Positions 53,996 to 63,617 of a stretch of 64,000 bases of DNA are shown in pieces. A program made the position numbers and the translations under genes. The stretch lies in contig JAPPUL010000095.1 of the NCBI GenBank assembly GCA_026874595.1, positions 866,001 through 930,000 on the forward strand. The letters run 5' to 3'. Within the stretch, counting starts at the first letter, position 1. Each line of letters opens with the position of its first letter. The stretch is from Sipunculus nudus (Eukaryota; Annelida; Sipuncula; Golfingiida; Sipunculidae). The notes below the pieces were generated by a model, which saw only the letters and a list, made by a program, of their open reading frames with translations, had not been told where the DNA came from and did not search any database.

Positions 53996-55954
53996 TTAAA
54001 ACCCTTTAACATATTCTAAAAACTCCTTAAGACCCATCTTACCCTTATCACCAGCATCCCGACTCCTTACAGATACTTTCTCCTCTGCCTCCTCCGCATC
54101 ACCTAATATAAGCATAAATGGTATTTTTTCCAACTGTCCCTTTCTAATTTTATAGCCCAATTTCTCATTGCTATCGTCAAATGAGGCACGTATACCCCCA
54201 TCCAAAAGCCTCCTCGTTACTTTTTCCCCATACCCTTTGTGCTTATTTAGTATTGACAAGACCTTTACTTGTACAGGGGAAAGCCAATAGGGCAGCTTAC
54301 CTTTATAATGTTCTAGCAATATCCCTATGAAACGTTCAAGTGAGCCAAGTACTGCTCGGTGTACCATTACCGGAGTGTGCTTTTTTCCATCTGATCCTTC
54401 GTACACCACTCCAAGCCTTTTGGGCATCGAAAAATCTATTTGCACTGTGCCGCATTGCCACTCCCGACCTAAGATGTCTTTTATATTGTATTCTATCTTC
54501 GGTCCGTAAAAAGCTCCCTCCCCAACCTTTATCTTATAGTCAAGACCAAGACCTTTAAGCCTTTCTACAAGCGCATTAGTTGCAGCTTCCCATTCCTCTT
54601 CACTCCCTATATATTTTTTAGGGCGTGTTGCTATGTATATTTTATGTCCCTCAAATCCTAAATGATTATATACACTTTGTATGTACTTTATTATCTCCTC
54701 TATTTCATCTCCTAGCTGGCTTTGTTCACAAAATATATGCGCATCGTCTTGTGTGAAGTTTCTTACGCGGAATAAGCCATGCAATACCCCTGAAAGCTCG
54801 TGTCTGTGCACCAAGCCAAATTCTGATAGCCTATAGGGCAGCTCTTTATACGATCTTATTCGACTTTTATATATTAAACAATGGGCCGGGCAGTTCATTG
54901 GCTTTAGCGCATATTCTCGCTCGTCTATCTCCGTGAAGTACATGTTCTCTTTGAAATTATCATAATGTCCGCTTTTATGCCATAAAACACTATTTAACAT
55001 TACAGGCGTCTCCACCTCGCTATACCCTCTTTTGACGTTCTCTTCTCTTATGAATTTTGTCAGCTCCTCGTATATTATCTTTCCCTTTTCATGCCAAAAT
55101 GGAAACCCTGGCGCTTCCTCTTGAAAACTAAATAACTCAAGTTCTCTACCCAGTTTTCTATGATCTCTTTCTTTTGCTTCCAAAAGCATATTTAAATGCT
55201 CTTTAAGTTCTGCTTTACTGAAAAAGGCTGTCCCGTATATCCGCTGCAGCATTTTGTTCGTGCTTATGCCTCGCCAGTAGGCTCCTGCTACGCTCGTTAG
55301 CTTGAATGCCTTTAGATATCTTGTGTTTGGGATGTGAGGACCTTTACATAAATCTGTAAACTCACCTTGCTCGTATAGCGAAACCTCTTCTATCCCCCGT
55401 TCTGATAAGCTACTTAATATCTCTACTTTGTAATTATCACCGCGTCTTCTAAAGTATTTTATCGCCTTATCTATTCCTTCATCTCGTCGGCTAAACCTAT
55501 AACCCTCTTTCACTATCTTTTCCATCTCTTTACTTATTAATTCAAGGTCTTCTTCCGTTAAGCGCTTCTCAAGTTCAAAATCATAATAAAAACCATCCCG
55601 TATAGTCGGCCCTATCGCATACTTTGTCCCAGGATATAATCTAACAACTGCTTGGGCCATTATATGTGCTGTGCTGTGCCTTAGAATGTCAAGTGCTTCT
55701 TCATCTGCTTTTAATATAAAATCTAATCTCCCGCCCCTAAGCAATCTCTTTGATACGTCATATACTTCCCCGGCAAAGCGACACGCTACCACCTCTTTGA
55801 GCAATTCTTTGCCTCCTATATCCTCCACTACACGCCAAGTTTCTATCCCCTTAGCATATCTACCCCTACCCCCATCACTAAATATAATCTCAACTTCTGC
55901 TCCATCTACATCATCAAGCTCTACTCTATTGTTTCTTGAATCCTTTTCTTCCAT
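53996..55954 (-). CDS. thrS: threonyl-tRNA synthetase
   Basis: A 652-residue class II synthetase: an N-terminal TGS-like domain, an editing domain with HSTAHIMAQAV and related His/Cys residues, a catalytic core with MNCPAHCLIYKSRIRSYKELPYRLSEFGLVHRHELSGVLHGLFRVRNFTQDDAH, and a C-terminal anticodon domain. The zinc ligands (Cys of NCPAH, His of HRHE) are in place. First gene of thrS-infC-rpmI-rplT. No T-box-like leader was recognised. Confidence 0.96.
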   Translation of the reverse strand: MEEKDSRNNRVELDDVDGAEVEIIFSDGGRGRYAKGIETWRVVEDIGGKELLKEVVACRFAGEVYDVSKRLLRGGRLDFILKADEEALDILRHSTAHIMAQAVVRLYPGTKYAIGPTIRDGFYYDFELEKRLTEEDLELISKEMEKIVKEGYRFSRRDEGIDKAIKYFRRRGDNYKVEILSSLSERGIEEVSLYEQGEFTDLCKGPHIPNTRYLKAFKLTSVAGAYWRGISTNKMLQRIYGTAFFSKAELKEHLNMLLEAKERDHRKLGRELELFSFQEEAPGFPFWHEKGKIIYEELTKFIREENVKRGYSEVETPVMLNSVLWHKSGHYDNFKENMYFTEIDEREYALKPMNCPAHCLIYKSRIRSYKELPYRLSEFGLVHRHELSGVLHGLFRVRNFTQDDAHIFCEQSQLGDEIEEIIKYIQSVYNHLGFEGHKIYIATRPKKYIGSEEEWEAATNALVERLKGLGLDYKIKVGEGAFYGPKIEYNIKDILGREWQCGTVQIDFSMPKRLGVVYEGSDGKKHTPVMVHRAVLGSLERFIGILLEHYKGKLPYWLSPVQVKVLSILNKHKGYGEKVTRRLLDGGIRASFDDSNEKLGYKIRKGQLEKIPFMLILGDAEEAEEKVSVRSRDAGDKGKMGLKEFLEYVKGF

Positions 55955-56026
55955 CTAGCTATATTCTCTATATCTATATTCTCTATATTTTATAAATTCT
56001 ATCCTGTCCCTAAAAACAATACCATT

Positions 56027-57304
56027 CTAAGCTTGCGCCTGCTTCCTCTTCTTACCACCATCCCTCCCTCTCTTCAACATCAAGTCTTCCCACAACACTA
56101 ATATTGGACTTGCTATGAATATTGAACTGTAAGTACCTACAAATACTCCTATCAAAAGTGCAAATGATAAATTCTCAAGCGCCTTGCCACCATATACATA
56201 TATACAAAGAACTACAAATAAGGTCGTTAGCGATGTTACCATCGTTCTACTTAAACTTTGGCTTATACTCTTATTTACTACTAGTACGTAATCTTGTGTT
56301 GTCAGCAATTGTTGATTCTCGCGTATTCTGTCAAATACTATTATTGTATCGTTTAATGAATATCCCATTATTGTCAGTAGCGCTACTATTATTGTCGTGT
56401 CTATCTCTCGTCCAAATAATAATATAAAACTTATTAATATCAAAACATCGTGTAATAACGCTACTATTGCGGCAATACCAAATTTAAACTGAAATCTAAG
56501 CCCTATATACAAAAGTATCAACACCAATACCAAAAGACTCACCTTTAATGCTTGACCCTTTATAACTTCTCCTTGAGTCGGATCGTAGGTTGTTTTACTA
56601 TCTATTGTTAGCTCTTTATACCTTTCTTGCAACGGGTTTACTAAAAGTTTGTCGGTTATTAGATCATTCACGCTAAGTATTACTCCAAACCCTTCCTCGT
56701 TAGATTCTATCTCGCTCCGTGACCCAAAGTGTTTTAGAAGTTCTACCTTATCTACAGCATCTACATCCTCTCCTTTATCTCTCCCCTTATCTCTCCCCTT
56801 ATCTCCCCCCTTATCTCCCCCCTTATCTCCCCCCTTATCTCCCCCCTTATCTCCCCCCTTATCTCCCCCCTTTATCCCCTCCTTCTTAAGCTTAAACCGT
56901 ATCTCGTTAGCAGTATACAATATCTCTCCGTCTAGTACAAGACCTCTGTGTTTATCGCTTAGAATGCTTATCTGCTTGCTGACATACTCTTTAAGCTCCT
57001 CCTCTGCTAAGCTTTCCCCTACCTTCGCCTTTATCAAAAAACTACTTCTTCCCGCATCAGCTCCACCATCAACTCCATCCTCGCTACCCACCTTTATTAC
57101 ACTCGCATTCTCCCCCAACACCCCCTCAAGTTCTCTTACTACAATCTCTCCTTTTAAGCCTACTTGTATTTGTACTCCTCCTGCAAAATCTATCCCGTAA
57201 CTAAAACCACCTCCTATTACGTAAAGTATTAACCCCATCAAAAGCAACAGTCCCGAAAATATAAATGCTATATTTTTAAACTTTATAAAGTTTAGCTCTT
57301 TCAA
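56027..57304 (-). CDS. secF: protein translocase subunit SecF with KGGD repeat insert
   Basis: A 425-residue membrane protein with six membrane helices, first at residues 10-30 and the last five after about 260. Landmarks: GIDFAGGVQIQV and GYSLNDTIIVFDRIREN, with SRTMVTSLTTLFVVL. The periplasmic first loop carries a Lys/Gly/Asp repeat (KGGD)n, then KGRD, from a 12-bp tandem repeat at 56774-56872, which is absent in usual SecF. SecD and SecF pull exported proteins through SecYEG. 106 bp after secD. Confidence 0.94.
   Translation of the reverse strand: MKELNFIKFKNIAFIFSGLLLLMGLILYVIGGGFSYGIDFAGGVQIQVGLKGEIVVRELEGVLGENASVIKVGSEDGVDGGADAGRSSFLIKAKVGESLAEEELKEYVSKQISILSDKHRGLVLDGEILYTANEIRFKLKKEGIKGGDKGGDKGGDKGGDKGGDKGGDKGRDKGRDKGEDVDAVDKVELLKHFGSRSEIESNEEGFGVILSVNDLITDKLLVNPLQERYKELTIDSKTTYDPTQGEVIKGQALKVSLLVLVLILLYIGLRFQFKFGIAAIVALLHDVLILISFILLFGREIDTTIIVALLTIMGYSLNDTIIVFDRIRENQQLLTTQDYVLVVNKSISQSLSRTMVTSLTTLFVVLCIYVYGGKALENLSFALLIGVFVGTYSSIFIASPILVLWEDLMLKRGRDGGKKRKQAQA
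56774..56872 (-). repeat. 12-bp tandem repeat inside secF
   Basis: About eight copies of GGGGGAGATAAG-type units on the coding strand encode KGGD/KGRD; the length is a multiple of three, so reading frame is kept. Confidence 0.85.
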
Positions 57305-57410
57305 TTAATTTATCCTTCTTCTTTTTCTTCTCTTATATTGCATATATTGCATATATAATCTGCATATGAACTTGCTTCTGGCTCCTTAAGCTTTTTATTC
57401 TCTTATGCAT

Positions 57411-59447
57411 TTATACATACACTTTCTTTAATCGCAGTACGTCTGTTAAATAATCAAAGACTAACCGTGTTACGAATAATGCTGTGAACATGCTTCCCAC
57501 TATCCCTACCATCAGCGTTACTCCAAAACCCTTTATTATCCCTGTCCCTATTTGCGATAATATAAATGCTACCAACACTGTTGTTATATTTGAATCAAAT
57601 ATCGCGCTGAAGGCTTTTTCGTATGCTGAGGATATTACCGAGGCTCGGCTCTTGCCAAGCTTTGTCTCCTCGCGCATCCTCTCAAATATTATTACGTTTG
57701 CATCTACTGCCATCCCTATAGTAAGTATTATTCCTGCTATCCCCGGTAATGTCAGGGTATAACCAAAGGCTGACAACACCGACAACAACAAATAGATATT
57801 TAGCATAAGTCCAAATACCGCTATCACTCCTGATAGCTTATAGTAAAATATCATGAATATTACCACTACCCCAAGTCCTACAAATACTGATAGGGCTCCC
57901 TGTTTTACCGTCTCCTCCCCTAGCTCTGCTCCTATTGTTATCGTACTCTCTACATTAAGACGGGCCGGCAATACTCCTGCCTTCAATATCGCAACAAGCT
58001 GTTTTACCTCTTCTATCTTCGGATTGCTGCCAAGCGTTATCCGCCCACGCCCTCTTATCTCAGTGTTTATTACCGGGGCGCTCTTTACTTTGCCATCAAG
58101 CACTATTGCAAGACGGTTTTGGATGTTCTCTCGGGTTACTTTTGCAAACTGATTTACTCCCTCTCCTTTAAATTCAAAACCTACTTCCGGCTTGCCTGTT
58201 CGCCCGTCGTAATCTTCTCGTGCATCGCCCAATAACCGACCCGCTACTTCTACTTTATTCTTTAATACGTAATAACCGCTTATATATACATTGCCAAATT
58301 CATCGCTCTCCTCTTGCGGATATACGTTTGACTCGGAAACCCCTTCCCCAAACTTTATCCCATACCCTGAAAGCTCTTCTGCTACCTCTTTTAGCAGCTT
58401 ATAGCTTTCTCCGTCGTAACTTACATGTCGGACATCTATTAAACCGCGTGCCTCCCCGCTTTGTACGTAATATTTTGTCGGGATACGTCGCATCACTTCC
58501 TCATCTACTATATGAAAACTAAGTTGACCGGCTCCTGTTATTGTCTTTACTGTGTCGTTTACTTTTCGCTTGTCAAGCTCCGGTAACTCCACAAATATTG
58601 TGTCCCCAAGCCCTTTGCTTATTTTTGGCTCCGATACCCCAAATTTGTCTATCCGATTCCTTATTATCTCTATTGCGTTCTCTGTCGATTCTAAAAGTTC
58701 TCTCTCAAGCGATTTTATGTATTCTTCCTTAATCTCCCCTGCTCGCTTTGATATATATTCATCCTCTCCACCTGTCTCCTCCCCTGCATCCTCAAGCTCA
58801 TCTTTTTCTATCTCTTTTAGCTCCTTCTTTAGGCTTGTATGCGATATTAATACTTTGTCTTCATCTACCACTCCCCCATTTGTTATCTCTTCTCCTATCT
58901 CATTCTTGTCTTCAAGCCCGTATATTTCATAATTCTTTCTAAGCTTCTTTATTAAGTCTCTTTTGTCTACTGATATCGATAGATGTGTCCCTCCCGATAG
59001 GTCAAGTCCTAGCTTTATTATGTTTTTACGCATCCCTTTAAGCTCTATTGCTCGGTCTATCTCTTCTTTAATCTCTTGTGCCTCTTTTGTTCCCTTCTTA
59101 TAGCTCTGCCACTCTGAGGCCTTGTCCGCGAAAAGCTTCTCCTTTATCGCTTCATTTGCGTTTAGTATATATTCCTCTCCTCTATTCCTGTAGGGCCTAA
59201 GGTTTAACATATACTCGCCATCGCTTCCTTTCACCCTTTGTTCTCTTCGGGGTAAATGCTTTTTTATCTCTTCTATCTTATTTTCATATCTTTGATTTAA
59301 CTGTGATAGCTCTATTGATGTCTTGTTATATTTTCTTTGTTCTTCTTCGCTTAAAAGGAAATGCCAGTATATGCTTGGATATATTACATATCCGCATAAA
59401 ACCAATACTAGCACCACTATTATCATTCTTAATGTCTTGCTCTGCAT
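57411..59447 (-). CDS. secD: protein translocase subunit SecD
   Basis: A 678-residue protein from the ATG at 59447, which has a good CAGGAGAGAGG site; the open frame begins at a TTG at 59513. One N-terminal membrane helix, a large periplasmic domain and five C-terminal helices. Landmarks: GLDLSGGTHLSISVD, ETVKQGALSV, AGIILTIGMAVDANVIIFERMREE. Longer than many SecD because of an acidic stretch around residues 170-260. Order yajC-secD-secF is conserved. Confidence 0.94.
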   Translation of the reverse strand: MQSKTLRMIIVVLVLVLCGYVIYPSIYWHFLLSEEEQRKYNKTSIELSQLNQRYENKIEEIKKHLPRREQRVKGSDGEYMLNLRPYRNRGEEYILNANEAIKEKLFADKASEWQSYKKGTKEAQEIKEEIDRAIELKGMRKNIIKLGLDLSGGTHLSISVDKRDLIKKLRKNYEIYGLEDKNEIGEEITNGGVVDEDKVLISHTSLKKELKEIEKDELEDAGEETGGEDEYISKRAGEIKEEYIKSLERELLESTENAIEIIRNRIDKFGVSEPKISKGLGDTIFVELPELDKRKVNDTVKTITGAGQLSFHIVDEEVMRRIPTKYYVQSGEARGLIDVRHVSYDGESYKLLKEVAEELSGYGIKFGEGVSESNVYPQEESDEFGNVYISGYYVLKNKVEVAGRLLGDAREDYDGRTGKPEVGFEFKGEGVNQFAKVTRENIQNRLAIVLDGKVKSAPVINTEIRGRGRITLGSNPKIEEVKQLVAILKAGVLPARLNVESTITIGAELGEETVKQGALSVFVGLGVVVIFMIFYYKLSGVIAVFGLMLNIYLLLSVLSAFGYTLTLPGIAGIILTIGMAVDANVIIFERMREETKLGKSRASVISSAYEKAFSAIFDSNITTVLVAFILSQIGTGIIKGFGVTLMVGIVGSMFTALFVTRLVFDYLTDVLRLKKVYV

Positions 59448-59569
59448 CCTCTCTCCTGATTTCGATCTGTAGCCTGCGTCCCTTTTTTTCTTGCTTGCTC
59501 TTTTTCTTATCAATAATTTGTTTTTTTAGATTTGACTACTTACCCATTCTCCTTATTCCCCTCTCCTTT

Positions 59570-59684
59570 GCCCTTCCTTTGCCCTTCCTTTGCCCTTCCT
59601 TTGCCCTTCCTTTGCCCTTCCTTTGCCCTTTCCTTTGCCCTTTCCTTTGCCCTTTCCTTTGCCCTTCCTTTGCCCTTCCTTTAT
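59570..59684. repeat. 11-bp tandem repeat between yajC and secD
   Basis: Ten or so copies of TTTGCCCTTCC / TTTGCCCTTTCC in the 216-bp spacer. On the transcribed (-) strand it reads GGAAGGGCAAA. No coding frame is supported; mixed unit lengths. Confidence 0.85.
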
Positions 59685-59729
59685 AAGTTCTTTACTAAGT
59701 TCTTCATCTACGCGCCTACGTTACGTCGC

Positions 59730-60056
59730 CTACGTCGCCTCTGCCTCCTTCTCTACCACCCCTGATATCGCCGACTTGGCTATCTCCACTTTTACATCTT
59801 CTGATATCTTTGCAACTACTATGTGTTCCTTTACATTCACTACAACCGCATAAAGACCACCAGCTGTTACAAACTTATCGCCTTTCCCTAAGGTGTCTAT
59901 CTGCTTTTTTAATGTCTTTTGTCGCTTTTGTTGCGGTCTTATTAATAAAAAATAAAATATTACAAATATCCCCGCCATCATTAGTATCGTTGGTAAAAAT
60001 CCTTGCCCGCCATCTTGTTGTCCAACTAATACTACATTTAATATATCTTCCAACAT
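59730..60056 (-). CDS. yajC: preprotein translocase accessory subunit YajC
   Basis: A 108-residue protein with one membrane helix (LPTILMMAGIFVIFYFLLIRPQ), the RPQQKRQK boundary and a short cytoplasmic domain (LGKGDKFVTAGGLYAVVVNVKEH). Typical YajC. First gene of yajC-secD-secF. Confidence 0.93.
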   Translation of the reverse strand: MLEDILNVVLVGQQDGGQGFLPTILMMAGIFVIFYFLLIRPQQKRQKTLKKQIDTLGKGDKFVTAGGLYAVVVNVKEHIVVAKISEDVKVEIAKSAISGVVEKEAEAT

Positions 60057-60264
60057 CCATTTCTCTCCTTATAACTTTTTTTCGTCCTAACTGCTACCGT
60101 ATTCCCCCCTTCAATCCTCACGTAGAACAACTACAGTATAATAAATTATTTATTATTCGACAATTTTTTATATACTCTATTTTTTTATCTTCTTAACTCT
60201 CTTTATCTTTGTCTTTATCTCTCTCTTATATATATATTTTGTACCTTAAAAAAAGGTTTTGCTT

Positions 60265-61083
60265 ATGATCTCTATTATAATCCCTACTCTAAATGTTAAT
60301 CCTTTCTCGCTTAAGCAAATTATTACCAACATTATCTTACAGAATGTCCAATCTGAAATTATTATATCTGAGGGGCGGTATAACCATATGGACTCTAGCT
60401 TCTTAGAGTTTCTAAACTCTATTCATACTTCTTTCCCGAAAGATACCTTTAAGTACAATATTAAACTAATTCAAAATGAGAACAAGCATATCGTCCTCTC
60501 AAGAGGACAATCTATTAACCTTGCCGCCAAATACGCTTCTTTCAACATTCTCCTTTTTATTCATGATGATATGTTATTACCACAATTTGCTCTTAAAAAG
60601 ATTATCGCTTCTTTTACAGATAATAAATCTCTCGTTGCTGGCGGATTCTTAAAACACTATGACCCCTCTTTTGCTTACTCCATTTACCAAACCTTTGTAA
60701 ATGCTAGAACTCTCTTCTTTAAAAGACTTGTCGGGACTAATGCCATTTTTATTAAAAAAGATGCCTTTGGACTAAATCCATTCCCTAACCACTTTATGGA
60801 GGACTTTGTTTTCTCATACAATGCTCTTCGGCGATTTAGCAAAAAGAATATTTCTATTATAAAAGATTATGTTGTTGTGTCTTCTAAAAAATATATCGCA
60901 GACGGCCCAATTAAAGCCATTTGTTCTAACTATATTATTGTTTTGCTTTTTAAATTTGGTGTTCGGGATTTCAAAATACTTAAGGATATCTATACCTTAC
61001 AAAAACAAGACCATAAGGCTTTTAATCGTATGATTAAACTTACAGCTAAAGCTTTACTGCATATAAATAAACCTATTATCTAA
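60265..61083 (+). CDS. family 2 glycosyltransferase
   Basis: A 272-residue GT2/GT-A fold protein. The N-terminal ISIIIPTLNVNPFSLKQII, LSRGQSINLAAKYASFNILLFIHDDMLLP (DxD-like HDD motif) and NHFMEDFVFSYNALRR are consistent with a nucleotide-sugar transferase of the TIGR04283-like group. The ATG at 60265 follows AAGG; an upstream TTG (60259) is possible. Isolated + gene with pyrimidine-rich wobble bases; no glycan cluster around it. Confidence 0.82.
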   Translation: MISIIIPTLNVNPFSLKQIITNIILQNVQSEIIISEGRYNHMDSSFLEFLNSIHTSFPKDTFKYNIKLIQNENKHIVLSRGQSINLAAKYASFNILLFIHDDMLLPQFALKKIIASFTDNKSLVAGGFLKHYDPSFAYSIYQTFVNARTLFFKRLVGTNAIFIKKDAFGLNPFPNHFMEDFVFSYNALRRFSKKNISIIKDYVVVSSKKYIADGPIKAICSNYIIVLLFKFGVRDFKILKDIYTLQKQDHKAFNRMIKLTAKALLHINKPII

Positions 61084-61147
61084 TCCAACTTCAGCTTGTT
61101 CATTACAACACAAGGTTTTACAAGCTGCTGTAGCTAACTCGCTTGCT

Positions 61148-61366
61148 CTATTTCTTCCTAATAACTCGCTTTTGAGTTTGGCGTCTTGCTCGCTTTTGAA
61201 GCTTACGCTTTAATATCTCCTTTTGACGCTTCTTTTGCATACTAGGCTTTTCGTAGAATGAACGCTTCTTTAATTCTCGGTTTATTCCATCTCGCTCGCA
61301 CTTTTTACGAAAACGCCTTACCGCCTGATCTATCGGTTCGCCCTCTCCTACTTCAATCTTTGTCAT
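61148..61366 (-). CDS. rpsU: ribosomal protein S21
   Basis: A 72-residue basic protein: EGEPIDQAVRRFRKKCERDGINRELKKRSFYEKPS followed by an Arg/Lys-rich tail typical of S21. Normal length. It sits alone downstream of the aminotransferase gene on the - strand. Confidence 0.94.
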   Translation of the reverse strand: MTKIEVGEGEPIDQAVRRFRKKCERDGINRELKKRSFYEKPSMQKKRQKEILKRKLQKRARRQTQKRVIRKK

Positions 61367-61516
61367 ATTACCTGCCTGTCTTTTTATTTTGTTTTTACCC
61401 CAACACCTTTATATCTTATCTTTTTTATATCTTATCTTTATCTACTATAATCATTACAACCAACACTCCCTCTAGTACCACCATCATACACACCCACCAT
61501 ATCCCACCATTATGAA

Positions 61517-62848
61517 TCATACGTTAGTTAGCGACAGCCCCGTAAGGTCACACACCCCTTGGTATAGTATTTCAAATAGTTGCCCCAGTCGCTCTTTTTC
61601 TATACAGGAAAACGCTATCCGTATATCTTCTTTTCCGCTCGCTATAACACCTACGCTATATTTGTCTAATAAATGTTGTCTTAGCTCCTCTGCTTTTATA
61701 CCCCCATTCAACCTTAAACACATGAAATATCCTGAGTTGAAATTATACACCTTCCATGCCTTATTGTACTTTCTATTCTCAAATATTCGAAAAAGCTCTT
61801 CTGCTCGTCCCTTCAATAGCCGATATCTCTTCTCCTTCTCTTCTATATAGTTCTTTGACTCTAAAGCTTTCAATAGCACTTCTTGCGATAAGTTGCTTAC
61901 ACTTGATAGCCCTACCCTTATCGCTCCCTTTACCTTCTTTTCAAGTATATTATATATTTTATCGCGCCTGCTTCTTGCCTCGCCTATACCAAAGGTTAGA
62001 AAACCTACCCGGAAACCCCAAATATAATCTTCTTTTGTCCCTCCATCAAGCTTTATACAAAGTAAATTCTCATGCTCTCCTGCTACCTTGCTAAAAAACG
62101 ATTCCTGCATTACGCCTGCTTTATACACAAGCCCAAAATATGCATCGTCTGTTATAACAACTAATTTCTTCCCCTTTCTTGCATACTTCAAAAGGAGTTC
62201 CTTAAGTTCTTCTCCTTCCTCGTAAAGCAATGTATAGCCTGTTGGATTGCCAGGAAAGTTAAATAGTACTATTACTTTGTCTTTTATCGCAAAAAGCTCT
62301 TCTAGTCTATCGTCAAATGCTTCTAGGTTAAACCCGTCAGCTTCATTGTATAAGGGATAGGTACTTATCTCCCCTCTATAGCGGGTCTCGTATATTAATC
62401 TATAATTACCCCAAAACTTGTCTGCCAAAAGTATTGTGTCTCCCGCATCTACAAACATGTCGCCTATCAGGCTAAGTCCATGTGTTAGGCCTGATGTTAC
62501 TATTGGTTTACTTATACCTTCGTCTAAACTTGGATTCTTACGGTAAAGTTCCTCTTCCCATTTATCGCGCAAGCTCTCTTTCCCTGCTACCGGTGCGTAT
62601 GGTAATATGTTTTTTCCTTCTAACTTCGGCAGCTGATCTAATATCGATTCTAAATAAATTGGCCCGCCTTTGTCTGTCGCTATTCCAAGTGTTGCGTTAT
62701 ATTCACTCCCCTTATCTCTTGCTTCCCGCGATTGGCTTAATATCCCCTTAGGAAAGAATATCTCTCGCCCAAAACGAGATAATACTGCGTGCACTACTTT
62801 ACTTTCTCTTTTAAGCTCTTCATTCAATTCTCTTGCCAGTATATTCAT
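61517..62848 (-). CDS. class I/II PLP-dependent aminotransferase
   Basis: A 443-residue aminotransferase. Features are VTSGLTHGLSLIGDMFVDAGDTILLADKFWGNY, LFNFPGNPTGYT, ITDDAYFGLVY and the PLP-binding Lys stretch KLDGGTKEDYIWGFRVGF, with a C-terminal IRIAFSCIE. The proteins I recall with this pattern are annotated as aspartate/tyrosine-type or valine-pyruvate-type. The substrate is not settled. Normal length. Confidence 0.82.
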   Translation of the reverse strand: MNILARELNEELKRESKVVHAVLSRFGREIFFPKGILSQSREARDKGSEYNATLGIATDKGGPIYLESILDQLPKLEGKNILPYAPVAGKESLRDKWEEELYRKNPSLDEGISKPIVTSGLTHGLSLIGDMFVDAGDTILLADKFWGNYRLIYETRYRGEISTYPLYNEADGFNLEAFDDRLEELFAIKDKVIVLFNFPGNPTGYTLLYEEGEELKELLLKYARKGKKLVVITDDAYFGLVYKAGVMQESFFSKVAGEHENLLCIKLDGGTKEDYIWGFRVGFLTFGIGEARSRRDKIYNILEKKVKGAIRVGLSSVSNLSQEVLLKALESKNYIEEKEKRYRLLKGRAEELFRIFENRKYNKAWKVYNFNSGYFMCLRLNGGIKAEELRQHLLDKYSVGVIASGKEDIRIAFSCIEKERLGQLFEILYQGVCDLTGLSLTNV

Positions 62849-63124
62849 TAGCTTTGTCGAGCTCCATTCTCTGCACCCTCACCACTTGCCTTACCCCTTA
62901 AAACCATAAAACTATACCTACCTTAAACTTAACTCTTCAATATCTTAAAAGATACTTCTAACAAAACATTTCAGACTTATATTTTATCCATTTCGATAAA
63001 TATATCTTTTTATTCTCGTTATTATCTTTTTGTGACTTAGCTTTTTATACTTCAGAAGGTCTGTTTTCGCTCTTCTAGTCTACACATAGCCTGCGCATGA
63101 ACTTATTACGCATGAACTTAGCAT

Positions 63125-63511
63125 TTAATCTTCGCTTTCATAATCTCGCGAGTATGACGCATAGCGCGATAACGCACCAAGCCGTTCTGATACCTTTTCA
63201 AAACAATCTGTATACTCCTTAAGCTCCCCTCCTTCCACTTTAACCGACTCCTCAAGAAAATACGTTACCACCTTAAAAAAACTACTTGCGAATTTGTCTA
63301 TGTCTTCCGCAAATACCATTACTCGGTGCCGCTGTTTAGAACTGTCATCCCCGCTTACTCTCTTGCTCTCGCTTATTACAAGATAATCATCATCTTTACT
63401 GTTCTTTTTGATGTCTAAATAATACGTCCGACTACCTGCTCGTACTCGAGTTGCAAAGATTTCTTTTTTGTCATCTTGTCTGTAGCCTCCGCTCCTTTCC
63501 TCTTCTCTCAT
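63125..63511 (-). CDS. PUR-alpha family / DUF3276 nucleic acid-binding protein
   Basis: About 128 residues from the ATG at 63511 (GGAG five bases before). The PUR-like repeat is visible: EIFATRVRAGSRTYYLDIKKNSKDDDYLVISESKR and HRVMVFAEDIDKFASSFFKVVTYFLEE. PUR domains bind single-stranded DNA or RNA; the family is common in Bacteroidetes and spirochaetes such as Borrelia (regulator BpuR). A TTG at 63559 is an alternative start. Confidence 0.8.
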   Translation of the reverse strand: MREEERSGGYRQDDKKEIFATRVRAGSRTYYLDIKKNSKDDDYLVISESKRVSGDDSSKQRHRVMVFAEDIDKFASSFFKVVTYFLEESVKVEGGELKEYTDCFEKVSERLGALSRYASYSRDYESED

Positions 63512-63617
63512 ATCTACTCCTACCTCTAAATTCTTAAACTTTTTAAAGTAAACTAACAAGAAAAGCCTTCCTCGTCAATTTAATTCTTTTTTTTTTACAC
63601 TTCGACCTCGTCAAACT

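Noticed and set aside
56649-57200. 183-residue + strand ORF rich in Ser/Pro/Leu
   Set aside because: Antisense shadow of the secF repeat region; no start signals or motif.
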